Assembly: GCA_018257865.1 (NCBI GenBank)
Contig: JAEUBA010000043.1
Coordinates: 213,751 to 277,750, forward strand
From: Stereocaulon alpinum
Taxonomy: Eukaryota; Ascomycota; Lecanoromycetes; Lecanorales; Stereocaulaceae
Direction of reading: 5' to 3'
Length of the DNA stretch: 64,000 nt
The notes under the pieces are model-generated. The model made no database searches. It was given only the letters and a program-made list of their open reading frames with translations, and was not told the DNA's origin. Positions within the stretch are counted from its first letter, which is position 1. Each line of letters starts with the position of its first letter. Both the position numbers and the translations under genes were made by a program. Below are positions 12,134 to 21,957 of this stretch, piece after piece.

Positions 12134-13359
12134 ATGGCCGATACCCTTTCACCAGTAATGGATTTTAGCCAGGAAGACTACCCTCCTCCACAAGCAACTG
12201 TGTCGCTATCGGAAACATCATTAGAGAACAGCCTTATGACGCCTGGAGCTACTTCCCCGGAGTCTTCATATAGCATCAAAGAGGAGCCAGTCGAGGGCGA
12301 GGAGTCGAAGAAGCCTACAAAGAAGCGGAAGTCATGGGGACAGGAACTACCGACACCAAAGACAAACCTTCCTCCTCGGTATGTCATTACCATCATGCGT
12401 TGTCATCGCGCATCTACTAATGACAGATCCAGAAAACGAGCAAAGACGGAAGATGAGAAGGAGCAGCGCCGCATCGAGCGAGTTCTCCGAAATCGACAAG
12501 CCGCGCAATCATCACGAGAGCGTAAGCGACAAGAAGTCGAGAAGCTTGAAGGCGAGAAGCAATCTATCGAACAACAGAACGAATCTCTGAAGCAGCGACT
12601 GATGGCTGCTGAACATGAGAAGTTCCTCCTCCATCAAAGAGTGGCCAAGATGGAAGCCCAGATGGATGTCATGAGGAGAGGATCATCACTACCCAACGTA
12701 TCAACGCCACCAATAGGTCCTGACCTTCTCGAGCACTCCCCAATAATCAAGCAAGAATTCGACGACTACCACCACTTCTCCCTACCGACACCACAATCCA
12801 CCCACCACGCCACATCCATCTTCTCCTCCCCAACAACCGCCACCTACTCCGAACCATCAACGCCAGCAACAATCGGTCTAGGCCTCAACACCTCGACATC
12901 TTCTACGGACATGACACAACATCCTGCTGCGATGTTGTGCGACCTGCAGTGTCAGTCCATGGAAGCATGTCAAGTGTCGACTCAGCCTACGACTCGCCAG
13001 GCAGCTGCGATCCACTCCTATATCCCGAGTCTCGTCTATCTGACGTTGACTTCTGCAGTCTATTCGCAGCTGATTCTCCCACCACTGAGGATCATCTTCA
13101 CTTCTTTAAGGACGAATTCACTCCTTCCGGAGCGCATGATGACCTCGATGCCAATGGCTTTGCCTTTGATACGATGGTTGATCTTGACGCCTGCGAACCT
13201 ACTCCATCCACGGACAACAAGGATACCCAGAATGATGACGACCTCTCTGCCTACAGCGATGTCTACACCCGCGAACAGTCCCCAGAAGGCTACTATTCTT
13301 CACCCCAGACTGCTGCGACGTCTTCTGCTCAGCAGCCCCTCCTTGGCGCGCCCGCTTAG
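12134..13359 (+). CDS. hacA: bZIP transcription factor HacA/Hac1, unfolded protein response regulator
   Basis: Master activator of ER-stress genes. A conventional intron lies at 12379-12426 (48 bp, GTATGT...ACTAATGACAG). After its removal comes the HacA block KKRKSWGQELPTPKTNLPPR, a basic region RRIERVLRNRQAAQSSRERKR and a leucine zipper (roughly residues 98-165). At 12937-12970 the frame that encodes the bZIP (ending LCDLQCQS) overlaps a second frame that carries a plausible HacA C-terminus (SSVDSAYDSPGS ... YSSPQTAATSSAQQPLLGAPA). Removal of 20 nt (12947-12966) fuses the two frames into a 385-residue active form ending at 13359. Unspliced RNA instead reads in the first frame to 13558 (474 codons counting the 16 of the conventional intron). 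Family identity is firm; the exact Ire1 cut sites are inferred. Confidence 0.93.
12947..12966 (+). promoter_or_regulatory. Putative Ire1-excised unconventional intron of hacA (20 nt)
   Basis: There is no GT-AG signal. The 5' side has a seven-base CTGCAGT loop closed by a GAC/GTC stem (12941-12953), matching the Ire1 loop form CNG|NNGN. The 3' side has a CATG-GAAG-CATG hairpin (12958-12969) whose loop does not fit that consensus. Excision of 20 nt is the length reported for Aspergillus and Trichoderma hac genes and is frame-correct here; other lengths equal to 2 modulo 3 would also fit. Confidence 0.75.
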
Positions 13360-14019
13360 GGCTGCGACGGGTCGGGCTTCGCGACTCAAGACTGTCAGCA
13401 CGACGGGCGGGAATCGAGCTCAAAGAACGATCGTTCAAAGGGTAGCTCGCCATAGTAGAAAGGCTGGTCTTGGGAGTGGTGTCCGCTTGTTGAGGAGGAT
13501 TAGAGAGGAAAGGATAATATGTTCGAATAGGAGTGGCTTATGGAACAAAAGGAGGTGATTTTTAACGGCGTTCAAGGAGCATATTGGTATAGCTTGGGAA
13601 GCTACCATGTATCATTAGCTACGAGACATGGCTTCATGAAAGCTCGATGCTGTATCAATTTCAATCTCTTTACATTGATGGCCTCTCTTCCATTTGCGAC
13701 TGTGACTGTCCGCCTCAATTTGTAAGCTACAATGGTAGTTCCTAGTCCCGTCTCCCCTGCCTCTCTATAACATTCTCCATCCACAACCTGATACATAAAT
13801 CTACGCCCATGCTTAATTCCCCATCGATTTTATTGCATCCAATCATGCACGTCATCATAGAATGATAGACCCCCACTTTCCCCGCCGAACAGAGTCCATA
13901 CCGTCATGAGGGCGTCGCAACTCCCCTCGCCAGCGATCTACAGTCTCCTCTAAATGACTTCCACCTCCCACTAAGTTAATCGCGTTACCCGTCTACAAAC
14001 ATCCATACCTCCACAAGAA
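13360..14019. other. hacA 3' region and intergenic DNA
   Basis: The first 200 nt are still open in the frame used by unspliced hacA mRNA (to 13558). The rest is 3' UTR and promoter of the next gene. No other coding or RNA feature was seen. Confidence 0.5.
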
Positions 14020-14961
14020 ATGACGCAACTGACCACGCCATTCACCCCACCACTCTCATCCTCATCTGCCTCCACATCCGCCACCCCGCCAGTTGACATT
14101 CTCATCCTCGGCGCAGGCTGGACCTCTACATTCTTAATACCCCTCCTAGAAGAGCAGAAGATCACGTACGCAGCCACAACACGAAATGGCCACAACAAGA
14201 CCATCCCCTTCACCTTTGACCCCTCATCCCCAGATCCATCACACTACGAACGCCTACCGCCCGCCGAGACCGTACTCATAACCTTCCCCCTAAAAGACAA
14301 AGGCCAATCGGATCTCCTTACAGATTTCTACGCACGGACACACGTGGAAATATCTCACGACGTGAGATGGATCCAGCTCGGCTCAACGGGCATATTCACA
14401 GACAAGAAATGGAATGACTCCGATTCCTCCTACGACAAGACCAGTTCGCGAGCAATAGCCGAAGACGAATTACTCTCTCATCTTGGGAAGCGGGCGTGCG
14501 TGCTTAACCTTGCAGGGTTGTATGGGGGGGAGAGACAGCCGAGGAATTGGATCACGAGGGTTGCGAAGAGTAAAGAGGAAGTCAAAGCTAAATTGGCGTT
14601 GCACCTTGTCCATGGGCGGGATGTGAGTAGGGCTGTTATCCTTACGCATAGGCGATTTGAAAAGGTGGGTGGGAAGAGGTGGATTATTATGGATTTGCAT
14701 GTTTATGATTGGTGGGATTTGTTTTTGAGTTGGGGGAAGTATGCGAGGGAGAGTGCGGGAGAGGATGTCTGGCAAAAGGTTAGGGAAGCGAGTGGGGATG
14801 GCGAGGGGGCATTGGAGTATGAGAGGTGGGTCGTGGAGTTGATGGGCGAGGAGGATGTTAGGGCACTGCCTAGGGGGGTGGAGAGATTGGGGAGGGTTTT
14901 GGATGGGAGGGGTTTTTGGGCGGCTGCGGGAGGGGCGCCGAAAGAGGGGAGGGTGAATTGA
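14020..14961 (+). CDS. Atypical NAD(P)-binding Rossmann protein (YeeZ-like extended SDR)
   Basis: Single exon, 313 residues. After a Ser/Thr/Pro-rich leader, residues 25-60 form a Rossmann beta-alpha-beta unit: VDILILGAGWTSTFLIPLL, then TYAATTRNGHN, a TTR segment typical of the YeeZ / SDR-like epimerase group. Further family-like segments are VLITFPLKDKGQSD, WIQLGSTGIFTD (a GSTGV-type element), ACVLNLAGLYGGERQPRNW and LVHGRDVSRAVIL. The canonical third glycine of GxGxxG is absent (GAGWTS), and no YxxxK catalytic pair is evident, so enzymatic activity is uncertain. The last 60 codons shift to strongly G-rich synonymous codons. The substrate is unknown. Confidence 0.85.
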   Translation: MTQLTTPFTPPLSSSSASTSATPPVDILILGAGWTSTFLIPLLEEQKITYAATTRNGHNKTIPFTFDPSSPDPSHYERLPPAETVLITFPLKDKGQSDLLTDFYARTHVEISHDVRWIQLGSTGIFTDKKWNDSDSSYDKTSSRAIAEDELLSHLGKRACVLNLAGLYGGERQPRNWITRVAKSKEEVKAKLALHLVHGRDVSRAVILTHRRFEKVGGKRWIIMDLHVYDWWDLFLSWGKYARESAGEDVWQKVREASGDGEGALEYERWVVELMGEEDVRALPRGVERLGRVLDGRGFWAAAGGAPKEGRVN

Positions 14962-15922
14962 TGGGATAGTAAGTTGATGAGGATTCCATTGCCGTGAAGC
15001 TACGACACAGCAATATCGAGGACAAGCTTAATTAGCAGCAGCACGCTATCAATGGCGTGACGAAATAGATATATATGCGAAACTACAACTTTCCCGGATA
15101 AGGGAATATTCCAGAGGAACCAAATTCCAATGTCCAACCAATGGGTCGGAAGCTTTACTAATTCCCCGTATGCCTTAAAGCTGCCTTCTCTCCATGAAAT
15201 CCTCCTCGTCAAGGAGAAGTGTCGACCTGCGAGTAGTACGCTAACCGCTTCAACGTCACGAAAGCCTTGCCTCTTCCAAATCAAATCTCTCCCTACCTCA
15301 GGGAAGTGAATCCGAATTACAAACAGCTTCGCCATCTCAATCTTACCTTAAACAGATCATTTCACAACAACACCATCACCATCATATTAGTTATCGCTTG
15401 CAGCTTATCAACCGCCCATCCTAACCACAATGCCCTACCTCTTCAGCTTCTGAACTCCATCTATACCCACCTACCTACCTACCTACCTACCCCTTATTTT
15501 CGCCTTCCCCTTCCCTTCCATTCATTACATAGCCACGTCCCAGTAGAACTAGCCCATTTCCATCGAAAAGATTCTTTGCTCGGCGCGGTAACTAGCGCTC
15601 CTTTCCTATTGGCTATCATCGCGCAAGGCTGAGGCGCTGAAAAGTCTAATGGATTATTCCGCCCAGATTCTTTTTTTTTTCTTTTCGATGGGTTTTTCTT
15701 GTTGGGGGTTTGGGATGTGGGTTGGGTGGTTAGGATGAGGGTTTTTTGGTATGGATAGTGGAGAGGCTAAGCTTGCATCCGAGTATCTGATTAGGTGGAT
15801 TCATATTACAAGTTAGGTTATGCGGGATTTCCGATAGAATTGTGTGGAATTTTCTTTCTATTATATACTGAACATACAATTCTTCGCTCGTCGCCATTGT
15901 ATATTGATAATACGCAATTACA
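14962..15922. other. Intergenic region with simple repeats
   Basis: About 960 bp. It includes an ACCT tetranucleotide array (15469-15491), an oligo-T tract at 15671 onward and G/T-rich DNA before the next start. Two overlapping frames at 15000-15335 (minus) and 15267-15632 (plus) have no family resemblance and are probably chance. Confidence 0.5.
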
Positions 15923-17164
15923 ATGGCTAGATTGCAAGCAATGATCGTCTCGATGTTGGTCTGGGCTGGTATCAGCATGTTGTTCATATCGAGTGGCCTG
16001 CCGATCGGAGTCGAGGCGGCTGGGAATGGGGTAAAGCACCGAGAGTTGATGGCGCAAGTGGAGGCCATGATGCAAGAGCATATGATGGCACGGATGCAGG
16101 CGATTACGGAGATGAGGCGGCAAGAGGAATTGCTGGGGGAGTCGCTGATGTGGTATCATTCCAGCGATCATTATGAAGGGGATAGTATTTTCGGAGAATT
16201 CGAGTATGTTTTGCATTTCACTAGAAATTTTTTGCCCCCTTGTGTAAGGAAGCACTGCTGATTCAAATCCAGCAAAGCCTTTGACGACCAATCCCACTGC
16301 AAAACACCCCGCCAGCTGGCCAAACTCTTAAGTGAGTATTATAAGTCCTCCCCTGACTACATCATCCTTCGCGAGCCTATCTGCATCCTTGACGTCGGAG
16401 TCGGAAACAGCAGGTTCGGTTTCGATCTACATTCACGTCTGCAAAGATTTCCTGGTATCGCACGTTCCGTCGGGACCGATGTCACTGAGTCTATGGGACG
16501 CGTTCCGCACAAAGATTGGATACTGGAACAGTATGATGAACTCACCGTCGCTGATCTAGCCGATCATTCTTCCCCCATAGTCGCGCAATGGAAAACGGAT
16601 GGCTTCGATTTGATTACTATCTGTAGCGAAGGAGATGTGTCGCTTGACGCGATCGATGCGGCGATTGAGTCCTTGGTTGATGGCGGCTTGCTCGCTTTTA
16701 CTATCAATCTTGAAAAGATTAGGACTGGGGTTTATGGTGAGTTTGTTGAGAGCTTGCATTTGGGGGATCGGACGGCGCTTTGGAGGGGTATGAGGGAGAT
16801 TAGGAGGAAGGGTTTTGACCATTGTATGAAGGATGAGCGGGAGCGTGTTGGATATGCTGCGTTTATTTATCAGAAGGTTGGGCGGGAGGAGACGGTGCAG
16901 GAGCTGGAGAAGGCGGAGCAGAAGGAGGTGCAGCAGAAGGTCAACGAGCAGGTGGGCCAGCAGGACAAGGCGGAGCAAAAGGTGTACGAGCAGGCGGGCC
17001 AGCAGGAAAAGGTGGAGCAAAAGGTCAACGAGCAGGTGGGCCATCAGCAGAAGACAGTCACCCAGCAGCACGAGAAGCTACACCAACACGAGCAAGTCCA
17101 CCAGCACGGCAAATCCGACCAGCACTTCCCGACTGCAAAAGAAAGACTCGACGGCGAATTTTGA
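15923..17164 (+). CDS. Membrane-anchored putative class I SAM methyltransferase with C-terminal heptad repeats
   Basis: Two exons, 15923-16203 and 16273-17164 (69-bp intron, GTATGT...ATCCAG), 390 residues. The N-terminus has a hydrophobic segment (MIVSMLVWAGISMLFISSG, residues 7-25), likely a membrane anchor or signal anchor. A Met/Gln-rich helix follows. The core begins after KTPRQLAKLLSEYY and contains ILDVGVGNSRFGFDLHSRL (motif I), SVGTDVTE (motif II position), WKTDGFDLITICSEGDV and LVDGGLLAFTINLEKIRTG, resembling a Rossmann-fold methyltransferase. The tail holds three 14-residue units (KVNEQVGQQDKAEQ type; 42-bp DNA repeat, about 16936-17055), then a His/Gln stretch. The splice removes an in-frame TGA and keeps phase. 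The family assignment rests on motif I mainly; the substrate is unknown. Confidence 0.7.
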
Positions 17165-17480
17165 AGCCAAGCCTAGCCTAGCCTCTGCCTATCAAATCAC
17201 AGTCACAGTCACAGTAATCACCTTATGCTCGCTCGTATACAGAGTCCCTCACCTTTCAACCACCTCGCACATCCCCCGCTAGACCCTCAGCATCCTATCC
17301 TTGAATTATTACATAGTCTTATGCGCAATTTCGCAACCTCGCAACTTCGCAATTTCGCTGCGGAGTATGTATCAGCTGCAGGGGAAATAGTGGGGTAAAC
17401 GCGTGAGGTAGAAGCGTGAGGTAGTTGGTATGTAGGTTTTAGTTTGGAGGTAGGTAAAGGAGGGATGGGGGGATAGGTTG
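17165..17480. other. Intergenic region after the methyltransferase-like gene
   Basis: About 315 bp. It contains short direct repeats (CACAGTCACAGTCACAGTAA near 17195; GCAACCTCGCAACTTCGCAATTTCGC near 17330). No gene seen. Confidence 0.5.
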
Positions 17481-17930
17481 GGATGAGATAGGATGAGATA
17501 GGATAAGATGGGATAAGATGGGATAAGATGGGATAAGATGGGATGAGATGGGATGAGACGGGATAAGATGGGATGAGATAGGATAGCTTAGGATAGGGGA
17601 TAGTAGGTTAGTGGGTTAGGAGGGGAGGGGATAGGTTGGGATAGGCTAGTATGAGATGGAATGAGACAGGATAGCTTGGGATGGGGGATAGTAGGTTAGT
17701 AGGTTGGGAGGGGAGGGGATAGGTTGGGATAGGTTAGGATGGGCTGGGATGAGATGGGATGAGATGGGATGGCTTGGGATGGGGGATGGGGGATGGTGGG
17801 TTGGTGGGTTGGTGGGTTGGTGGGTTGGGAGGGGATGGGAGGGGATGGGATGGCTTGGGATGGGGGATGGTGGGTTGGTGGGTTGGGAGGGAATGGGATA
17901 GGGGGGATGGAATGGTGGTGTGTGACGGGC
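17481..17930 (+). repeat. G-rich minisatellite with higher-order repeat
   Basis: 17481-17580 is ten successive decamers of the form GGATRAGATR. From 17581 a larger unit of about 80-100 bp, beginning GGATAGCTT/GGATGGCTT, recurs near 17581, 17669, 17769 and 17849, each containing GTAGGTTAGTAGGTT- or GTGGGTTGGTGGGTT-like blocks. The plus strand is almost purely purine plus T with many GGG/GGGG runs. Frames predicted across it are repeat artefacts. Confidence 0.95.
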
Positions 17931-19046
17931 ACAAAAGGAAGCTTAGCCAATACACGTCGAAGGATCTTCGCGCTAGACTTATTGATGCGTCCGTCGTGAG
18001 GTAAGACGACGAGACAATGGGAGGCTGAGTAGGTAGGTACGGTAAGGCAGGCAGGCATAAGGTACAGGGATGGAATTGTGGGGTTTATTACGCCACTAGT
18101 TTAGCTGCAGGCTTACTGTATCACCCCGGGTTTAATCCCTTAGGGGAAGATCTCTAACGCTGAGTTACCTCGCCTAGCACGCCGACCGGTACAGCGGGAC
18201 TAAGAAATCCTATTGTCCGCACTACGCACGTCAATCTTCCCGCGCATAGAGGTAAGTCCTCGCTCGAGGCTCAATAATACTACGACTACGACTAGGGAAG
18301 TTGTAGAGCTCGGTAAGCATTGCAACTCTCCAACCAGGTGTCTCGTGGTTGGGGAGTCTATTCATCCGTTGCTGACATGGATCTAGGTGTAACAGGTGAG
18401 TGGAATCTATAAAGCATATATGTGGATGAATGTATTGGTTTGAGATGCAAGGTAAGGTAGTGGTGGGCTGAGAGAGGAGGAATATGTAGTTGTGTTGATC
18501 TTCATTCGAAGGTGTATGGATAAGATAGGAGAGGGAGGTCAGCATTTGGATAGCAAGGTATAATGAGCCATTAAGGGGAGAGAGGTGGATATGAGGGTGT
18601 TGAGCCATCGTGGGAGAGTAGGAGAGAGGTGGGTATATGGGGTTGTGGGGTTGTAGGGTGTAGGTTGGTAATGATTTGATGGGTCTCGAGAGGCTATAGG
18701 AGAGAGGTAAGGTGAGTAAAAGTTTGAGAGGAGGGGTGCGGGGAAGAGAACCAAAGCATAGCCGAGCTTCGCGCATGGCGATGAGGGGAGAGTACACTGC
18801 ATGTAGAAGCCGCTGAAGAGAGGGATGTAGCACAACGGACGGAGAATGGCCTGAGCTTTTGTTGGAGATGTGGTTCGTATTCCAGATGATTGTGTCTTAT
18901 ATCCTTGCTTGACGTCGAAGCTACTTTAGCGTGCCATTATCCAGTCCTCCAGTCCGCGCCATGCTCGTCGATTCTCCGCCTGTCATAACCTCGTCGTATC
19001 ATCACAACATTTTATGTTTTGCCTCCTCTTTGCGCCGGTATGGTGA
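17931..19046. other. Intergenic region, no defensible gene
   Basis: A 200-residue minus-strand frame (18231-18833) is biased in composition (Leu, Pro, His, Ser) because the plus strand is G/A-rich. It has no domain and I do not call it. A weak tRNA-like stretch around 18100-18180 is discussed under rejected items. Confidence 0.4.
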
Positions 19047-19637
19047 TCAAGGTATTGCGGTGTTGTCATCATTGTGCTGATCAGGGCATGGGGTGATGTT
19101 GGAATCGCCAACTGGCTGGATCGGCGCCGAGGGGTTATCATCACTAAGATCACTTCCAGCTCCGTGTCTCAAGCTAGGACCGAGACTTGCTTCACTAGCC
19201 ATAGTCTGCGTCGTTGATTGAATAGATGGGTATGCTTGCTGAGTTGGTGAAGCCGGCAGCAGGTGTGGGGCAGTGACTGCAGTGTAGGCTTCGTCTGCAG
19301 CTCGGTCTTGTGTAGCAGTACTCGCTTGCTCTTCAGTATGAGCGTAAGAGGGAACTCCAACGGCGTCCTCGGAATCATCAAGCGTAGTAACTGTCGGTGG
19401 GGTCACGTCCAGGCCGAGTTCGAGGTCTGAGTAGAGGTCAGCAAGGCGGGATTTACAAGACATACTCGACGACGTACCTGCAGCCTCGTTCGCTTGGCGG
19501 TGGTGATGGGTTTGCCATATCATGTATGTTTTTCTGCCTTGATGAATAGTAACGATGCCAATGGCAGTTGCTGTGCAACCGTATATCGCTGTCATAAGGA
19601 TCTCTGCCGTAGTGGGAGATGTAGTGGAGGGCATCAT
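19047..19637 (-). CDS. Small one-helix membrane protein, paralogue A of a local family
   Basis: Two exons on the minus strand, 19637-19478 and 19426-19047, with a 51-bp intron (GTACGT donor, GCTGAC branch, CTCAG acceptor); 179 residues. One predicted transmembrane helix near the N-terminus (LMTAIYGCTATAIGIVTI) is followed by HQG and basic/aromatic residues, then the intron, then DLELGLDVTPP and an acidic, Ser/Thr/Ala-rich soluble tail. The HQG motif matches WQG in paralogues B and C, and the phase-1 intron falls at the same point before LELGL, which argues for a real gene. The start is set at the ATG ATG pair (19637); upstream in-frame codons lack ATG. Function unknown; a type III-like orientation with a cytosolic tail is an inference. 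Confidence 0.65.
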   Translation of the reverse strand: MMPSTTSPTTAEILMTAIYGCTATAIGIVTIHQGRKTYMIWQTHHHRQANEAAGTSSSMSCKSRLADLYSDLELGLDVTPPTVTTLDDSEDAVGVPSYAHTEEQASTATQDRAADEAYTAVTAPHLLPASPTQQAYPSIQSTTQTMASEASLGPSLRHGAGSDLSDDNPSAPIQPVGDSNITPCPDQHNDDNTAIP

Positions 19638-21561
19638 GTGAGTGCTGATTGGTCGAAAAGGGTGCACTTCTTACGAAAGGCAATCTTTCTGGAGGAATGG
19701 GGACAGAAGGCGTGAATTGGTACCCTCATTGTGCAGGGAAACTCGGCCATCTTATATTGCTCCATGGCAGAGCCTGGCATACCGCAGGATGGATCTGTCA
19801 GTGCGCGCCATTCCCCCATTTCAGATGCCGCTGCGTATGAGGAACATCGACTAGATTATCCTAACTTGGATAGGTAATAGGTTAGCCGTATTCGGCTAGC
19901 GTAAGCATTGGCGAGATCAGGCCCTGCAAAATTCACGCGCCCCCGATAGATCGGCGTTTCTGCGCTACCGTGAGGAAACCAAACCTCCCACGCCAAGAAT
20001 GAGGACGGGACATGGCTTACCCGTTACGACTAGACCAAAAGGGTGATCACTGGTGGTAAGATACTAAACTGTATCTTAACTATCAGCAGGTTTCCTGCAG
20101 CGTATTACCGCTGCTCATCACGCCATGGAGGCTTTCACAGGGCTGGGCTAATCAGAACCAATCAGGAACAAGCAGAGCTCAGAGCATAGCTTTGGAGGAT
20201 TTATCTAGATTGGTACTTCCGCCGTGGCGAAGAAGCTATGTGTTTTCTATTATCGTCTTCACAGCAATAATCCATCCCATTGATACCACCCACATTCAAT
20301 CACTTGTCGGCGTTGCAAGTAGCACATACACATTGGGTAGTGGCAAGCGAAGGTGTTATCTGGCCGAGCATGGTACAGCATCCGCAGCGAACGAGAGGCA
20401 GTAACACAGGCAGTACGGATACTGGTGGTTTATGACGAGTGAGATTTCATCATTGTGTAGTTCTTCATCTTCTGTGTGCCTGACCGCCAACTGAGAACTA
20501 ATGCACGGATGGCCACGGATAGCCACGAGATGACCACGAGAAACATCATGCCAAATCCCTCAAACCTGCGCCGTAGTTTTTGTTTTCGTAGCCTTGTCCC
20601 TGTGTTCTTAAACATTCCACGCCTACATCTGGAGTCGTTAGAATAAGTGGTGAAAACTATGGTGGATGAGGCCTGCTTGGCAATGCTTGGCAAGGCTCGC
20701 TTAGCTAGTCTACTAGGGCTAGGGCTTGCCAAGGCCTCCATGCGCGCACTAGATAAAATCTCTGCATACAATTCTATCTAGCTGCAACAACTCCAATAGC
20801 AATAGATTGTTCCACCCCAAATTAATGACCAATCAGTCAATAGCTTACTGATATTCTAAAGGGAGTAGAACGGGATACTCTGCCCCTGCAATCAGGAGAG
20901 CAACCAAAGATAAACGATACCAAGTCGAGATCCAAGGCTCGATCATGTGAGTAGTGCACTTTTCACCAAAACAATCCTTAATGTGCTAGAAACAGCCGCG
21001 TGCGATCCTTGTGCCTTCTACCATTATAACTGTTCTAGCGGCAAACGCCATCATCGTTACCTTTTCAAACCCAGGCTTAGATGCTGCGCCATCAGTGATG
21101 TAAACTGGAGAGGGCGTCATCACGGCGCCATTACCAGTTCCACTAGCGTCTGGACTGACAGCCGAAGAAGAGCCGTTGTCCGAGCCGAAACCTCCGTGGC
21201 TACGGTTTTCGTGTAGGACATGTGCGACGTCCGTACCAGATCTAGAGCCAGGACAGAGCCGTTACCTTCGTTTCCAGAAGCTCAAGGCTCTCCTGCATAA
21301 GGGCTGCTGCTGCGCGCCACTACGTCAACTTGTTTAGGATGTTCCGGAAGGACAGAGAAGAACAGTCATAGGCCAATGCATAGATTATACATGGTTCTAT
21401 AGAGCTTTCATTTATTCTTCGTCAATCCTGGGTTTCTGATAACAGCTCGAATGTGTTCATTCCCGCATCGCTCTAATGCCACACAGGTTCAATAGACGCC
21501 TTTCAGCTGCTACTACCTTTACCCTCGGCTAGCAAAATGCCTAGTACTCTGGCGTCTGGTG
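19638..21561. other. Long intergenic region between paralogues A and B
   Basis: About 1.9 kb. Scattered short frames (20192-20404 plus; 20430-20771 minus, the latter with a hydrophobic stretch FLVVISWLSVAIRALVL) lack family support. 20680-20745 contains clustered copies of TTGGCAAG/CTTGGCAA. No RNA gene seen. Confidence 0.4.
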
Positions 21562-21957
21562 TTAGAGCGCACGAGAAGTTCCAGCCACTCGTCCAGGGTT
21601 GCCAGCGGCTGAAATGTGGCTCAGAAGTTGAGTGTCGCGCTCGCTCTCCGCCGAAGTCATTAGATTTGATTCCGGTAACTCGAATACTTCTGCAGAACGA
21701 TCATGATCCGGTATTGATGGAGAGGAGCGGCGGAGACCAAGCTCGAGACCTGACAAATGAATCATTAACCTTCCATTGACTTTCTGAGAATGACAATCTG
21801 CGTCACGTGAAATATTACCCTCAACATCTGTGCTGGCGTGGCTCTGACGATGACGCTTCCACGCGCGATGGCCTTGCCAGATACTAATAGCGCTGATGCA
21901 TGTGGCAGTGATACCGAACACAACGGTGCCGACGTTTTGGGTGGTGCTTGACGCCAT
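21562..21957 (-). CDS. Small one-helix membrane protein, paralogue B of a local family
   Basis: Two exons, 21957-21819 and 21749-21562, 69-bp intron (GTAATA...TTTGTCAG); 108 residues. It starts MASSTTQNVGTVVFGITATC, an N-terminal transmembrane helix, followed by ISIWQGHRAWKRH, a WQG motif with a basic stop-transfer-like segment. After the phase-1 intron the sequence reads GLELGLRRSSPS, aligning with paralogue A (DLELGLDVTPP) and, more loosely, C (GIEHGFGATLR). The tail is shorter than in A. Without splicing the frame remains open (131 residues), so intron retention would only insert 23 residues. Function not recognised. Confidence 0.62.
   Translation of the reverse strand: MASSTTQNVGTVVFGITATCISAISIWQGHRAWKRHRQSHASTDVEGNISRDADCHSQKVNGRLMIHLSGLELGLRRSSPSIPDHDRSAEVFELPESNLMTSAESERDTQLLSHISAAGNPGRVAGTSRAL

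Noticed and set aside
16556..17071. 171-residue minus-strand frame rich in Leu (LLLHLFLLARLLVHLL)
   Set aside because: Antisense of the Gln/Glu-rich repeats of the methyltransferase-like gene; a composition artefact.
17696..18058. Frames of Trp/Gly/Met- or Pro/Ser/His-rich sequence
   Set aside because: Translations of the G-rich minisatellite on either strand.
18100..18180. tRNA-like sequence on the minus strand (TAACTCAGCGTTAGAG resembling a D-arm)
   Set aside because: No consistent anticodon stem, T-arm or acceptor stem could be paired.
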